Assembly (NCBI GenBank): GCA_024516035.1
Contig: CM044959.1
Span: forward strand, 37,832,369 to 37,896,368
DNA length: 64,000 nucleotides
Source: Bactericera cockerelli
Lineage: Eukaryota > Arthropoda > Insecta > Hemiptera > Triozidae
Reading direction: 5' to 3'
A program made the translations under genes and the position numbers. Numbering within the stretch: position 1 is the first letter of the stretch; each line of letters begins with the position of its first letter. Of the stretch, positions 31,018-43,401 are shown piece by piece. The notes below the pieces were generated by a model. That model was not told the origin of the DNA, did not search any database, and saw only the letters and a list, made by a program, of their open reading frames with translations.

Positions 31018-31546
31018 GATATCCCCCCAAAAACACCACTTCGTGGTTAAAAAAAGAAGAACGCCTCACTCAAAAGAATGATTATAATTAGCTAAAAATA
31101 AATGATATCAAACTGAGAACACCTTACCCCTTCTCTTTCTATATCTCTGCACTCCTCTGTGAATTTATTCCTCTTATGTTTATCTTTCTTTATCCTTTCT
31201 AGGGGTCATCCCAAACTTGATTTCTCTTTAAATTTACTTGTTGCACGGCAATAAAAAATGGCGGTCGTGGTGTAATTTTCTCGATTCAAATCAAATAAGT
31301 TCAGAAAAATCATACTCCGACCGCCAATTTTTATTGCCGTGCAACAAGTAAATTTAAAGAGAAATCAAGGATAAAGAAAGATAAACATAAGAGGAATAAA
31401 TTCACAGAGGAGTGCAGAGATATAGAAAGAGAAGGGGTAAGGTGTTCTCAGTTTGATATCATTTATTTTTAGCTAATTATAATCATTCTTTTGAGTGAGG
31501 CGTTCTTCTTTTTTTAACCACGAAGTGGTGTTTTTGGGGGGATATC
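31018..31546. mobile_element. Long fold-back element (near-perfect 229/250-bp inverted repeat)
   Basis: Left arm 31018-31267 and right arm 31318-31546 are inverted copies with a 50-base loop. Outer ends are GATATCCCCCCAAAAACACC and its complement. The arms appear nearly identical except for one 21-base segment present only in the left arm (about 31197-31217, flanked by CTT) and a rare mismatch near the loop. No coding sequence inside. A transcript through it would fold into a stem of about 229 bp. Confidence 0.92.
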
Positions 31547-32127
31547 AGTTCTTTTTGTACGAAAATATAGGTTCATACACTACTGAAACATTATGAATAA
31601 GAAAATTAAATAAGCTGGGAAAATGTGAATGTACCAAGTTTTTTTTTTTAAGATATAGTTTAAGTAGTAGGTATTTAATTTTTCTAAGGTCAATATGTAT
31701 TTGGATCACAGATTTGGCCCCCTGAGTCCCCAAAGTGAGTAAATAATATATAAATTTGCAATGCAAGACCTTTTGATTCTATACTCCACATGATTAGGTT
31801 TATCTTTCAATGCTGAATAGACCTCGGAGCCTCCTGAATAGACCTCCTATGAGGGACACTAAAACACCTGGATTTATAAATGACAAAGAAATTAATTTGT
31901 ATTCAACTAATCACCTTATCAGGGTGAGATAATGAGTTCTCTCCCGTTGACCTTTTCTTACCCGAATTCTCTCCGGCTTGTCGTAGGGGTCACCACGAGT
32001 ATCTCTCCCGGAAATAAGACCATGCTTTTTTACATTAGGTATTTAAGAAAATGAAAACTATAAAATTATCATTTTTATATAAGAATCGACCTTTTATAAG
32101 AAAATCTTTAAAATTTCTAACTAATGA

Positions 32128-32335
32128 AAGGCAATGCCTTCAGTGTATAGTAGATTTAAGTAAAATACATTGAAGGCCATGCCTTAGGAATATAGAAGTG
32201 TTAGGGATAATACATAGAAGGCAATGCCTCGGGTTTATAGTAGGGTTAGGTAAATATATAGAAGGCCATGCCTTGGGTTTATCATATGGTTAGGAAAAAT
32301 ACATAGAAGGCCATGCCTCAGGTCTACATCAATGA
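32128..32335 (+). repeat. Minisatellite, about 5 degenerate copies of a 50-57-bp unit
   Basis: The motif GAAGGCAATGCCT / GAAGGCCATGCCTT recurs at 32128, 32171, 32218, 32261 and 32308, each followed by a TATAGTAGGGTTAGGTAAATA-like stretch. The motif AAGGC(C/A)ATGCCTT is itself palindromic. Confidence 0.85.
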
Positions 32336-32689
32336 TTCCTAGGTGTTTCGATTATAATGTTTATGCTAAGCCTAAAATATGTAGATTTAAACTCAGGTAA
32401 AAATGCAAGCGACGCGACGGGAGACAATTAGGTGTTCATAAAACCATGAGCGGGAGAGAACACGGTGGTGACGTCCCTTATCAATACCTCACGAGGTATG
32501 AGTGTACCCTGGACATAATGGACAGAGAGGAAAAACTTCCCTAAAGGGGATCGAACCCAAGTCATCGTGCGTGCAAGCCTAGTATGCTACCCACTTGGCC
32601 AAAGTCACTACTTTGTCACAACTTTTAATGAGTAGCATCGACATTATGAGAGCTAATTCATATTTTATCTCCATTCAACCATGATTGTC

Positions 32690-32925
32690 CAAAATCAATC
32701 TCGTAATGCACGTCATTGGCCAATTCTGCAACTACTAAAATTTTCCTCGCGAGGGTAATGAGGTTGTCATGAAGATAAAATATAAAGATCGGAAAAACAA
32801 AACAACGTTCAGCCCAAAGTGAAAATATATAGCTAAAAAATTTCGTCCCCGCCAGGATTCGAACCCATGCTAACTGGGTTGCAGGTCGAGCTTGCTACCA
32901 ATAGACAAAGTTGTCTTCTGAAGAA
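32690..32925 (-). repeat. tRNA-derived SINE (family A relative)
   Basis: Minus strand: TTGTCTATTGGTAGCAAGC (A box) and GGGTTCGAATCCTG (B box), then a body with TTACCCTCGCGAGGAAAATT. Confidence 0.65.
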
Positions 32926-35900
32926 TCGGACGGAAAATGAACTAACTAAATATACTTGGAAACTTAAACATTAAAATTTTGCAGTGAGAGAGCGAGGTCA
33001 TCTCGAAAAATACATACTGGCCAAGATCTGACCACTAAGCCAAGGATTCGAAGGTACCTATCCGCCAAAGAAAATGAAAAGGCCACCAGGTGCCACCCAG
33101 TGGACCGGATGAAGGAATAAAATAAATAAATTTGGTATCTGCTCATCAAGATCTTTCATTTGATACCACTTAAGAATAATATTATCCTTCAATTCCCGAT
33201 TTGGGCTCCCAAAATCCGAGGCCGCCCAAATGGGCCGCCCGCTTATAATTTAGAATTTTTTTTTGGTCCGGGCTCATCTCCATTATATCTTCATCACTTT
33301 AGACACCTCACTTAATCTTCAGTGCCAAGTTAAGGACACGAAGTCGGGTCTCAAAGGATCCGTATGAAAAAAAAAAACGGAAAAAAAAAAAAAAAAAAAA
33401 ATTATGAATCTTTTCATGTCTTTCACGATTGTTTGGGGGTCTCGGAAATAGGGTTCCCGTTGGCCTAGGAAGTCAAACAAAAAGTCAAATCAATTTATTT
33501 TTCGACGTAGAGTCCATTTCTGCAATAAAAATCGCAATTTTCTAAATTCATGTTGCACTTTTCGCTGGCTGAAAGTACATGAAATGCATGGGAACTATGT
33601 TTTCCGTAACCTTACACTCTGCCGGGCTGTCTCTTTCTTTGTATAGGCGTTCTTCACACCTCGGCCGAGGTGTTTGATTTTTTTACGTGAATCACGTTAC
33701 ATTTTTGATACATGGCTAGCATACATAATTATATCTTACCAGAAGGATAATATGGGAATAAATAAGTGATAAAGTATACACCTATTATGATTTTCAACGC
33801 AATCGAAGATAATGTAAAGAGACCAATAACGAATATCTATCGAAAAACATTAGCCTAGTAGGTATAGTTCCGCAAACATTTTTTTTTTTTCGACAAATTA
33901 TGAGAACATGGCTTTTTTTTAATATCAACTGGCCCACTTTTGGGGCTACCAAGCGGCCCTTTTTCCTTTATTGACCACAGTACGGCCCCCTTTTACAATC
34001 AAAAAAATTCACCCAAAATCCAATAATAATTTTTCATCACTCTATAAATTAAATACACTGCCAATTATGGACACAATATTTCCTCGTGATCGGTTCACAT
34101 TGTACACTTGGCAATTTTGAGATTTTATACTACATCACTTTTGTATCTCTAAAACAGCTTAACCGATTTTTTTTTCTTCAAATTTGTTTTATATGGTAGA
34201 ATACTGTTCTTAGAAAACAGCTTAAAATAGCACCGAAGGCAACTTTTTTCTAAACGGTCGTATAAAATTTCTTGAAAGCACCCTATTATGGTCTTTCAAA
34301 TGTTATTGGGTAAGATCCCGTATTAGGTACTATGTTAACCACAGACGAATTGGATTAGTTATACCATGGATGTAAACTATAAAAAAAGCTATACCCTGAA
34401 TGAAATCTAATAGTGACTGGATAGCAACAGACCAAAGAAAAAAATCAGGAAATATTGTAACAATTCTTAATATTTTTTTCTCAACAATTAGAGTTTGCTT
34501 TCTTTATTTTATTTGCATTTTACTTGATTATTGAGAAAAAATATTGACAAATATAAAAGAATAAATTTTAAACCTCCACTTGATCGTAAATTGCACAAGT
34601 AGGGGTGACTTTACAAAACGTTATGTATCAAAGGAGAAAGGCACATTATGTATATTTATAAAACAAAAGAAAATGAAACATGAATCATAACTCTTAAAAC
34701 AATAACTTTCATGTAAAGGAGACTTTCCTTGTGAAATTCTGTGGAAATGAGCGATAAATCACATGATTTTAATTAGTGCTCTTATCAACTGAACAGTCTA
34801 GCCACATTTATGGACAAAATATTGGGTTTTCAAGTGGCTTAAGCTTGAGTAACAATAATTTCATTAGAAGACTGTCCTTGAGTTTCACTTTGGAGTTAAT
34901 ACTTTGTCCATAATAATGGCTATGTATTTACAGGGTTTGCTTCTGTGTTGGTATGAAAAAAATAATTTATGAGACACATTGAACTGAGACAGTTTTTCAA
35001 AAAAAAAAAAGTAGTGTTCTACAATGTAGCTTAATCCAGCCTCAGGTAATCCTACTATCATATACTCATTGGGAAAGATGACATAGAATCAACAATAAAA
35101 AGAAAATTATTTTTACACAAAAATAAGACACTGCTCATTTTGGGAAAATAATTAATGTACCTAAAGGTAATAAAAGATCAATGTATTTTCTCTCAGGATA
35201 ACTTATTGCAACAAGCAAATCAAATTTTGAACGACAGATAGTTAAATTGATTGCTAGAAAAGTTAATTGTTTACTAGGCTAAATTGATACAGAACAGAAT
35301 TAGTTTAAGTATGTATAATTTAATTTTTTAAACTTTAGAAAAAAATATTGTAAATATGCACATTGGCCTCAACACCCATCTTTATAATGAAATTTGCTCT
35401 TCTCGTTGCCTCAACTCATAGAATATTATAATTTAATACAATTTGTGTATCTACCAATCAGAACTGGCTGGACAATAAGAAAAGTCAAGGAGCTCAAGAA
35501 TGAATGTGGTTTCCGTCAACATGGGTTTGACTTGTGATGAAACCCAAGTACCTTTTGATGGATCTCACATACTTTTATGGTTACTAACATGAAAATTTAA
35601 TAAGATTTTGAAAATAACAATTTCATTTCTATTTTTTCAAGGTTCGAAATAAGTAAAAAATCGAATTATTAATGAGATGAACCAAATTGAGGAAATAAAA
35701 GATAGTGATAGGTAACGAAAGAAAACAAGGCCTAATTGCAAAGTTGACACAATAATTTCTTCTGATAGAATAAATACATAAACAATATGTGCATAATTCC
35801 ATATGTATAAGGAAAATTAATTAACTCACTGTTAAAAAAATTGTGTGAATAAAGATGAAAATCACAAAATACACTGAAAGTATACTCAAAAGTTTTCCTG

Positions 35901-36479
35901 GATTCGCAAAAGTTTCCCACCTAATGAAATATATTTGAATATATAAATAACAGAAATGATCGGACACACATGATTTCCCCCCTTTAGTTTTTTTTTATTA
36001 TTTGTTTATAATAGTTGTGATAATATTTTCTATGTGTTTGTAATATGTAGTAGGTTTTAAACAATACGTTTCTTAACATTGTACTAAATAAGTATCAAGG
36101 GATATCAGTAATGTAGGAGTAGTGATATGCCCACACATACTTTTGTGTCTCATGTCATTTTCCATATCGAATATGTGGGACAGTGAGAAATATCTAGTGT
36201 ATGAAATTGAAGGGAAAAAAATGGAAGAAAAAATTAATATCTTGATTTGAGATAGTAAGGTATTTATCATTGCTTCTGACGACAGTGTTTTCAGCCTTAA
36301 TTAATCTTATTGGGTACACAATGGCAAGATTAATTAATATACACAGATTTTATCAATACAATGACAATTCTCTAACTGACTGGATGATTGAACTCGGAAC
36401 TAGAAATAATAACAAACATAATACTCAGTAAAATAACATGGACCGGGTAGGTAGTTGGAAGTGTCACGCGCAACGAACA

Positions 36480-39400
36480 CTAGTCTATCACGGCATAGGG
36501 CAGCACAATGAGGGGCGGCTCAGAGCTGTCTGATGAGGATCGTATGGTGAGCATCTCGTGCCACTCTCGGAATTCAGTCTTGTGTGAGTCTGTGGTCTCC
36601 CAGTTACCGTTGAGGCCTTCACAATGCTCCGTATGGAGCCTTTCAACATCTGCCTCAGAGATGGGCGGCGGGGGCGGGGGGGAGGGGGGCGCGCTGTCGC
36701 CATCTTCACTCCAGTCTATCTCGGCTAGGTTGAGGGGGGGCAGCCGGGACAGAATCTCCTCCACCGAGCTGGGGAGGGGAGGGTGGGAGGAGGAGGAGGG
36801 TGGAGGGGGCAAACTGTTGCTATCTTCTTCACTGCGGACCGCCTCCATGCTGTGTTTGTGCTTTTTGGATTTTCTTTCTTTTTCTATCACTACATTATTA
36901 CTACTAGTATCACACACATTGTTGGCTAGACTCTTGGGCTTCACCACTTCGATGATGTCGATCTCATCATCCACCACACAGTTTGCTAGACTAGCTTTGT
37001 TTTCTATACTGGGGGTGGGGGGCAGCTCTTCCCCGGAGCGGGACCTCAGATCCGCCAGCAGTTCCTGAGTGGTTTTTACCTTGGGTGTCCTGGCCAGGGC
37101 GACCAGCTTGTCCTCCACCATCTCGAGGGAGGCCGCGGCCTTGGCTAGCGTGCTTCTGTTCTTGGAGCCCTTCTTGCGGCCGCGCTTCTTGGGTCCGGCG
37201 GCCTCGGCTTCACTGGCGCCGTTCAGTCTGGCGAGCTTGGCTGCGGGCTCCTGGTCCCCCTCCCCGTCCTCCTGTCGCAGCCGCTTGTTGGCTGCGTGGG
37301 TGCGGGGCACAGCCTCCACGGGCGGGTCGGGGCTGGGACTGGACTTGCCGTTCACTTCCCCAGGCTGTGACTGCGGCGGCGTAGGTAAGATCATGTCACG
37401 CCAGCGTCGCACCAGCTCCTTGGCTCTTTTGGCCAGCAACTCATTTTTGGTTTTCCTACGAAGCTCGTTGATATACTTTCCCAGGCGAGTGGTCTGAAAC
37501 ATAAGATGTACCAATTATACAATGTGTTTGAACGAATTTACTAAAAAATACATAATTTACCAATTGAAATCCTTTTTTGTAGTAGTTAAACCTCAAAATA
37601 TAAGGATTTTTTTCTTATCCTAATAGCTCATTTTTGACATTCCACCACTGCTCCTGCTCACATCATAGCAGCTAGGTACTCATTTTTCCTCACGAGGTAT
37701 GATTGGACCCCATAACACCTAAAGTTGAGAACCAAAATTTTTTGGTGACTGGGGGGAGTATAAATAGGGAGCAGACCAGCAGTTTGACTGGGGGAGTATA
37801 AACAGGGAGTAGATCAGCAGGGACTGAGGGGAGCACAAGCAAGGAGTAGACCAGCAGTGACTGGGGGGAGTATAAACAGGGAGTAGACCAGCAGTGACTG
37901 GGGGAAGTATAAACAGGGAGTAGACCAGCAGGAACTGGGGAAGTATAAACAGGGAGTAGACCAACAGTGACTGGGGGAGTATAAATAGGGAGTAGACCAG
38001 CAGTGACTGGTGAGTATAAACAGGGAGTAGACAGCAGGAACTGGGAAGTATAAACAGGGAGTAGGACCAACAGTGACTGGGGGAAGTATAAATAGGGAGT
38101 AGACCAGCAGTGACTGGGTGAGTATAAACAGGGAGTAGACCAACAGTGACTGGGGGAATATAAACAGGGAGTAGACCAGCAGGGACTGGGGGGAGTAAAA
38201 ATAGGGAGCAAACCAACAGTGACTGGGTGAGTATAAACAGGGAGTAGACCAGCAGTGACTGGGGGAGTATAACAGGGAGTAGACCAGCAGTGACTGGGTG
38301 AGTATAAACAGGGAGTAGACCAGCAGGGACTGGGGGAGCATAAAAAGGGAGCAGACCAGCAGTGACTGGGGAGTATAAACAGGGAGTAGACCAGCAGTGA
38401 CTGGGGGAGTATAAACAGGGAGTAGACCAGCAGTGACTGGGGGAGTATAAACAGGGAGTAGACCAGCAGTGACTGGGGAGTATAAACAGGGAGTAGACCA
38501 ACAGTGACTGGGGGAGTATAAACAGGGAGTAGACCAGCAGGGACTGGGGGAGCATAAAAAGGGAGCAGACCAACAGTGACTGCGGGGAGTATAAATAGGG
38601 AGCAGACCAACTGTGACTGGGGGAGTATAAACAGGGAGTAGACCAGCAGGGACTGGGGAAGTATAAACAGGAAGTAGACAAGCAGTGACTGGGGGGAGTA
38701 TAAATAGGGAGCAGACCAACAGTGACTGGGGGAGTATAAACAGGGAGTAGACCAGCAGGACTGGGGGAGTATAAACAGGGAGTAGACCAGCAGTGACTGG
38801 GGGAGTATAAACAGGGAGTAGACCAACAGTGACTGGGGGAGTATAAACAGGGAGTAGACCAGCAGGGACTGGGGGAGCATAAAAAGGGAGCAGACCAACA
38901 GTGACTGCGGGGAGTATAAATAGGGAGCAGACCAACAGTGACTGGGGGAGTATAAACAGGGAGTAGACCAGCAGGGACTGGGGGAGCACAAGCAAGGAGT
39001 AGACCAGCAGTGACTGGGGGAAGTATAAACAGGGAGTAGACCAGCAGGGACTGGGGAAGTATAAACAGGGAGTAGACCAGCAGGGACTGGGGGAAGTATA
39101 AACAGGAAGTAGACCAGCAGGGACTGGGGGAAGTATAAACAGGGAGTAGACCAGCAGGGACTGGGGGGAGGATAAATATGGAATAGACCAGCAGTTTGAT
39201 TGGGGGAGTAAATAATTAGGAGGCTGTCAGGGGAACTATTAACAGGGTATAGAAAACCCCCCCACTTTGGTTTCATTGTAAAAAAAAAAAAATCATCATT
39301 TGTTCCTGTTGTGAGAGTTTACCTATCTGATTTTAATAACTCATCTGGATTTTTTTTTTAGGTGTATCCACAATTCTACCAATATTGGAAAACAAAGTTA

Positions 39401-40677
39401 AATAAACTTTTTAAGAAAACAAAGTTAAATTAACAACCCATACAGTGTTAATATACTGTATGGATTGCATCAGTCACTAACAGATTGATTAAGCACAGCC
39501 ATTTCTATTTCCCTTGCTTTTAAGCCATATTAGCTTATGTTTCTATTTGGGTTGACTATGTTCAACCTCATGGTTGAGGTTGGTAGGGTGGAGCATATCT
39601 TTTTTAACAACTGGTTACCCTTCCTAATGCCTAAAATTCGGTTTGGTTTAAATATCCTAATCTGGACAAGTGTGTTACCCTCCATTTGCTGGGAATCATA
39701 CTAGTTACCCACATTAACCTCACCCAGTGTTTGGAGGGGACACAATTTTCTTCAAAAAGTCTGCCCTAACCAGGGATTTCTGGACTACAGGCAGTAGTCA
39801 CAACTGTTACGCCACGAATGCTGGTTAAGCACAGCCATTAGCAATTTGATTATGTATAAAGATATAAAGTTGATTGATTAAATCTGTTCATTTGAGATTA
39901 TGGACTAGGGCCACTGTGTATCATTTAGAATATGCCTAATAATTGGGTTATATTTTTAAAATTAATTAGTTTGTCACTTTGTGACCCTAGTTATATAAGT
40001 ATTATGCTATTTTGATTTTTTTAACTTATAATAAAATTTGATTTGCTAACTTTCAAAATATTACTGATCTTTTAATATTTGTAAGACATGGAAAAAATGC
40101 TTAACAATTGATCAAATAAGACAATTTAAATTCAGTGAAAGAGACTTACTTCAAGTGCATCTTTAGTAATCGGGGTTCTCTCAAGGACAGTAATGATTTC
40201 CACGACAGTAACCATGTCCACAACCTGAAAGATAAACCAGAGAGAAAATGATTTTTATTTGTACAAGTTATTAGTCACCATGACCAACACCATGCATGCA
40301 ATGCCAAGTGGGCCAGGACCAAGGTTCATGAAAGAAAGCTTGCCAGTACCCAAAACAAAATGATGAGAAGTATATTAAAGGTCAAACTAGAACATAAAAT
40401 AAGAACAAAAGATATAGAGAAAAAGCTCCAAGTAAAAAGAGTTGAATACATTGCAGCTGACCTAAAATTTAAATGGGCAGGTCATATGATGAGAACAAAT
40501 GACAACAGATGGTCAAAGTCCATCACTGAATGGATCCCAAGAGATCAGAAAAGATGTAGAGGAAGGCAGAGGAAAAGGTGGAAGGATGAACTTGTAACAC
40601 GAGCTGGACCACTATGGATGAGAAGAGCAATGAACAGAGAAGAATGGAAATTACTATGACAAAAAAAAAAAAGAAAG

Positions 40678-40712
<35 letters not shown>

Positions 40713-43041
40713 TGGATGTGAAAGGGGGGAAAAAAGGGATAGATTTAGATGTAGAAATTAGAAACATAATATAAGATTTTTTCCCAGAAAAAAAAAAAAA
40801 AAAAAATTTTTGAACACAAATTATGGTTGGTTTCACTCTATGATTTTTCTTTTCTTTTCATGTCATAGTAAGTAAGTCCTAGTCAAGGTCATAGTCTTTA
40901 TTGTGTATTTAGTAAGTATTTTGTTTTGTTTTGTTTTTTTTTTTATGTATACTCATTCAACAGATCATTAACAATGTAAATATAATATACCCTTTTAAAG
41001 GAGGCCCTAGCCCATTAATTTGGGTGACAATGGGGCTTTATAAATAAATAAATAAAAATGACCAACACCATGCATGCAATGCCAAGTGTGCTAACACTAG
41101 GCATTGGATGCATAGTGTTTAATCCCCAGTGGAGCAGGAATTTTTCTGCTCTGTACTTGGATGTTTGGGATCCACCCATACCTCGTGACAAAAAATGGGT
41201 AGTTACTTGTATGTGTAACAACCAGTGGTAACATTACCAGAGTATAAAGAAATTAATGTAAAATAATTAAAAAAGTGAAGGAAGCTCTTAAGTAATGCTG
41301 TGCAACCCATAAAAATTGTGAAGAGGCTTTGTGCTTCTCCACTGATAAATCAAACATATTTGTACAAGTTCTTAAGATATACATAGGTTCATCAACTTGC
41401 AATTTTTTTAGTACCCAAATTCAGGGTGTTAAGAGCAAACGAACAATGCCAGTATCATATTTGCTACTACCTAATCAAAAATATCAAGTAATTTTGTCAG
41501 TATCAATACTATAAAATCAGAAACCATCTATATCAGATTGAATTTAGGTGTAAGTAGAGGAAACTTGACTTTATTACCTACCTATGACCTATTTTCAGGT
41601 TGTAAAACAAAAACCCCCCATGACTTGAGACAATGAACCAGAATTACAGAGGGTAGCATGAAGATGGAATTAGAGCAAGGATAAAATGTCATGAGGCCAG
41701 AAATCCAGTAGATATTCATCACAGACATTTATTGATTTAAACCAAGATAATAATTTTCCTTATCAGCATACATGACTCATAATTTATGATGAGATGATAA
41801 GTCATGCAAATGTTGATTGTTACAACTTGACTCTAGGTACAAATGTATTCTATTTTCAATAGAATACCTAGAATGACGGTGCATTTTAGGAGACCTAACA
41901 CATTTTTTCCTCACAGAAGAATGAAAACATGAATATCTAATGAGATTGTCAATCCTCACTATGCTGATAGTGTTGAAGATGAACTAGAAATGTGATTGAT
42001 TTCTTCTAGACTAATGGAATTGAATAAGGCTGAGAAGACTATATGGTTGGGTGGTGACATGGAATAAGACAAAGGCAAGCCCCATTGCATCATACATTGT
42101 ACTTTAGTAGCCTTGTGAATTTTTTTTTGGTGTGACAAAGAAAGAAATAACATTTTAAGGAACTCATCTGAATTGTGTCAAAGACCTGGGAATTGAATAA
42201 ATGAATTTGGTCTCATGCAACACTTGACTGTCAGTGTTCCTAAAGAAGTTTCTGATCAAGTATCTAACAAGGAAACTATTATAATAACATTTTGAAATCG
42301 GAATGGTCTTGTGCTTATTGGATTAGAAGACTGAGATCATGGCATTCCAAGCTGGCCCTTTCCAGAAATACAATACAGTAAGCTACAAGGGAACATGAGA
42401 GATGGGAAAATCCATATCCAGTGTGATCAAGGAAGCATCAAATTACCGAAAGTAGTGAGGACAGACAAGTCAACAAGGGTTAATGCGATTTCTTCACTCA
42501 GAGAGGCACGTAGCACAAAGCAAACGAGGATAAAACGGGGGAAAATAAGAGAGAAAGGCAGATACATAGGCAAGTATATGGACAAGTAAATAGGTAAATA
42601 ATGTACTGAGTATGCGCAATGCCGCGTCGAGAACTAGAGAATCGGGACAGTAGGGGCAAGATGTCTTTTCAGAGCTCGAAGGACTTATTTATAAAAATTT
42701 ACACAATTTTTTTTTAATTTTTACGTAATAAAAAAAATTAAAAGTGACTTAAAACGTGCATAATTATCTGTAAAATATTTTTTAAAGTGATTTTAAGGTA
42801 TTAAAAAAATATAATTAATTGATTTAGAGTGGCAAACACATTTAAAAAGTGCACTTTTCTCTGCTGAAAACTCATGTTGATTCACTTGGTTTACTAGACA
42901 TTTTCAACTTGACATCCAACGTTTTGACTTGAACTTAATTTTCCATCATTCCCAAGTATAATTCAAGTGTTTTCTTACATTGTATTCCGTGTCCAGAGCC
43001 CTCAATAACTTTTCTTTGATTTCGGAAGGAGATTGCTGCAT
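36480..43041 (-). CDS. MED26: Mediator complex subunit 26 (MED26)
   Basis: Three coding exons on the minus strand: 43041-42979 (MQQSPSEIKEKLLRALDTEY), 40224-40150 (VVEIITVLERTPITKDALE) and 37493-36480 (stop TAG); 1152 bases, 383 aa, all phase 0. The N-terminal helical TFIIS-N/LW-like domain is clear in the order TRLGKYINELRRKTKNELLA then KRAKELVRRWRDMI. The middle is basic (KKRGRKKGSKNR) then Ser/Pro-rich and disordered. The end, GLNGNW through IVLPYAVID, matches the conserved MED26 C-terminus that docks to Mediator. By family knowledge the N-terminal domain recruits elongation factors (super elongation complex, TFIID) to RNA polymerase II. An in-frame ATG at 43155 would add 38 residues; 43041 is preferred from homology. 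The protein is shorter than human MED26 (600 aa). Confidence 0.93.
37745..39250. repeat. 1.5-kb minisatellite in MED26 intron 2, ~37-bp unit, ~40 copies
   Basis: Consensus (plus) is GACTGGGGGAGTATA followed by AACAGGGAGTAGACCAGCA. Units vary in length (36-39 bp) and by small indels. A three-unit variant block (GAGCATAAAAAGGGAGCAGA, then GACTGCGGGGAGTATAAATA) occurs near 38540-38615 and again near 38865-38940, showing larger internal duplications. The long minus-strand open frames here (up to about 500 codons of CWSTPCLYSP-like repeats) come from a stop-free unit whose length is not a multiple of three; they are not genes. Confidence 0.95.
39540..39830 (-). repeat. SINE family D (decayed copy), MED26 intron 2
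   Basis: TACCCACATTAACCTCACCC body and, at the tRNA end, ACAACTGTTACGCCACGAATG; minus orientation. Confidence 0.6.
40300..40715 (+). mobile_element. RTE/CR1-type LINE fragment, 3' end with poly(A)
   Basis: An open frame at 40360-40659 encodes the C-terminus of a LINE reverse transcriptase protein: KFKWAGHMMRTNDNRWSKSI, then EWIPRDQKRCRGRQRKRWKDEL and MNREEWKLL, a well-known tail (W.GH..R...RW / R..GR...RW.DE). It stops at 40659 and is followed by A-rich sequence (40661-40710). The 5' part of the element is missing. Located in MED26 intron 1, opposite in orientation to MED26. Confidence 0.85.
41059..41246 (+). repeat. tRNA-derived SINE, family A (MED26 intron 1)
   Basis: GTGTTTAATCCCCAGTGG (decayed B box), TTTTTCTGCTCTGTACTTGG and ATACCTCGTGACAAAAAATG match the family A body. 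Confidence 0.7.
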
Positions 43042-43401
43042 GAGGCCGTAAGTGGTCTCGAAAAATACAGCACTCCTACCAATAAACAACCACCTATGAC
43101 ATATGGCGGACATGTACTGTTGTGGCATTCTGGGACTCGATTGCTCGAATAACAATCTTGTGCTTCAGAGAAAGGAGTTCGTAATATCGCGCATGCGTGT
43201 CACTAGTTTCTGCCTTCGTGCATTTCCGATGTGACGTTTCCTGAAAGACACGCCCCTAAATTTGTGTTTTCGTGTGATCAGCTGATTGTTATCAGTGATT
43301 TAAACAGCTGTTTATTGTTTAATTTTTTCAAAAATTGCGGTCACTTTCAAATTTTATATTTTTAAAATAAGTGTTATCAGTGTTCTTGAACCTAGAAGAC
43401 A
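43042..43401. promoter_or_regulatory. Divergent MED26 / ISCA1 promoter region
   Basis: Only 360 bases separate the two initiator ATGs, which point away from each other. The middle is locally richer in CpG (CGCGCATGCGTG near 43189, CATTTCCGATGTGACG near 43222, GACACGCCCC near 43247) than the surrounding AT-rich DNA. No TATA box is evident at a convincing distance. Both 5' UTRs must lie here. Confidence 0.65.

Larger units (their letters stand above)
28788..36479. other. 7.7-kb intergenic region, repeats only
   Basis: No exon recognised between the ASF1 start and the MED26 stop. The ASF1 promoter should be just above 28787. Contents: LINE tail fragment (30185-30295), near-perfect hairpin (31018-31546), a 5-copy minisatellite (32128-32330), SINE copies (32487-32612, 32690-32925), and a long A-rich stretch near 33368-33400. 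33900-34080 shares a 'CAACTGGCCC...ACAGTACGGCC' segment with 58985-59070. 34300-36400 is AT-rich with no recognisable structure. Confidence 0.6.

Noticed and set aside
36508..37497. Plus-strand open frames of 186 and 142 codons opposite MED26 exon 3
   Set aside because: They are antisense shadows of a real, GC-richer coding exon with recognisable MED26 motifs.
37690..39276. Very long minus-strand open frames (up to 528 codons) rich in CWSTPCLYSP-like repeats
   Set aside because: They lie entirely in the minisatellite of MED26 intron 2. All frames are open because the unit lacks stops and its length is not a multiple of three, and frequent indels switch frames. No start context, splice sites or homology.
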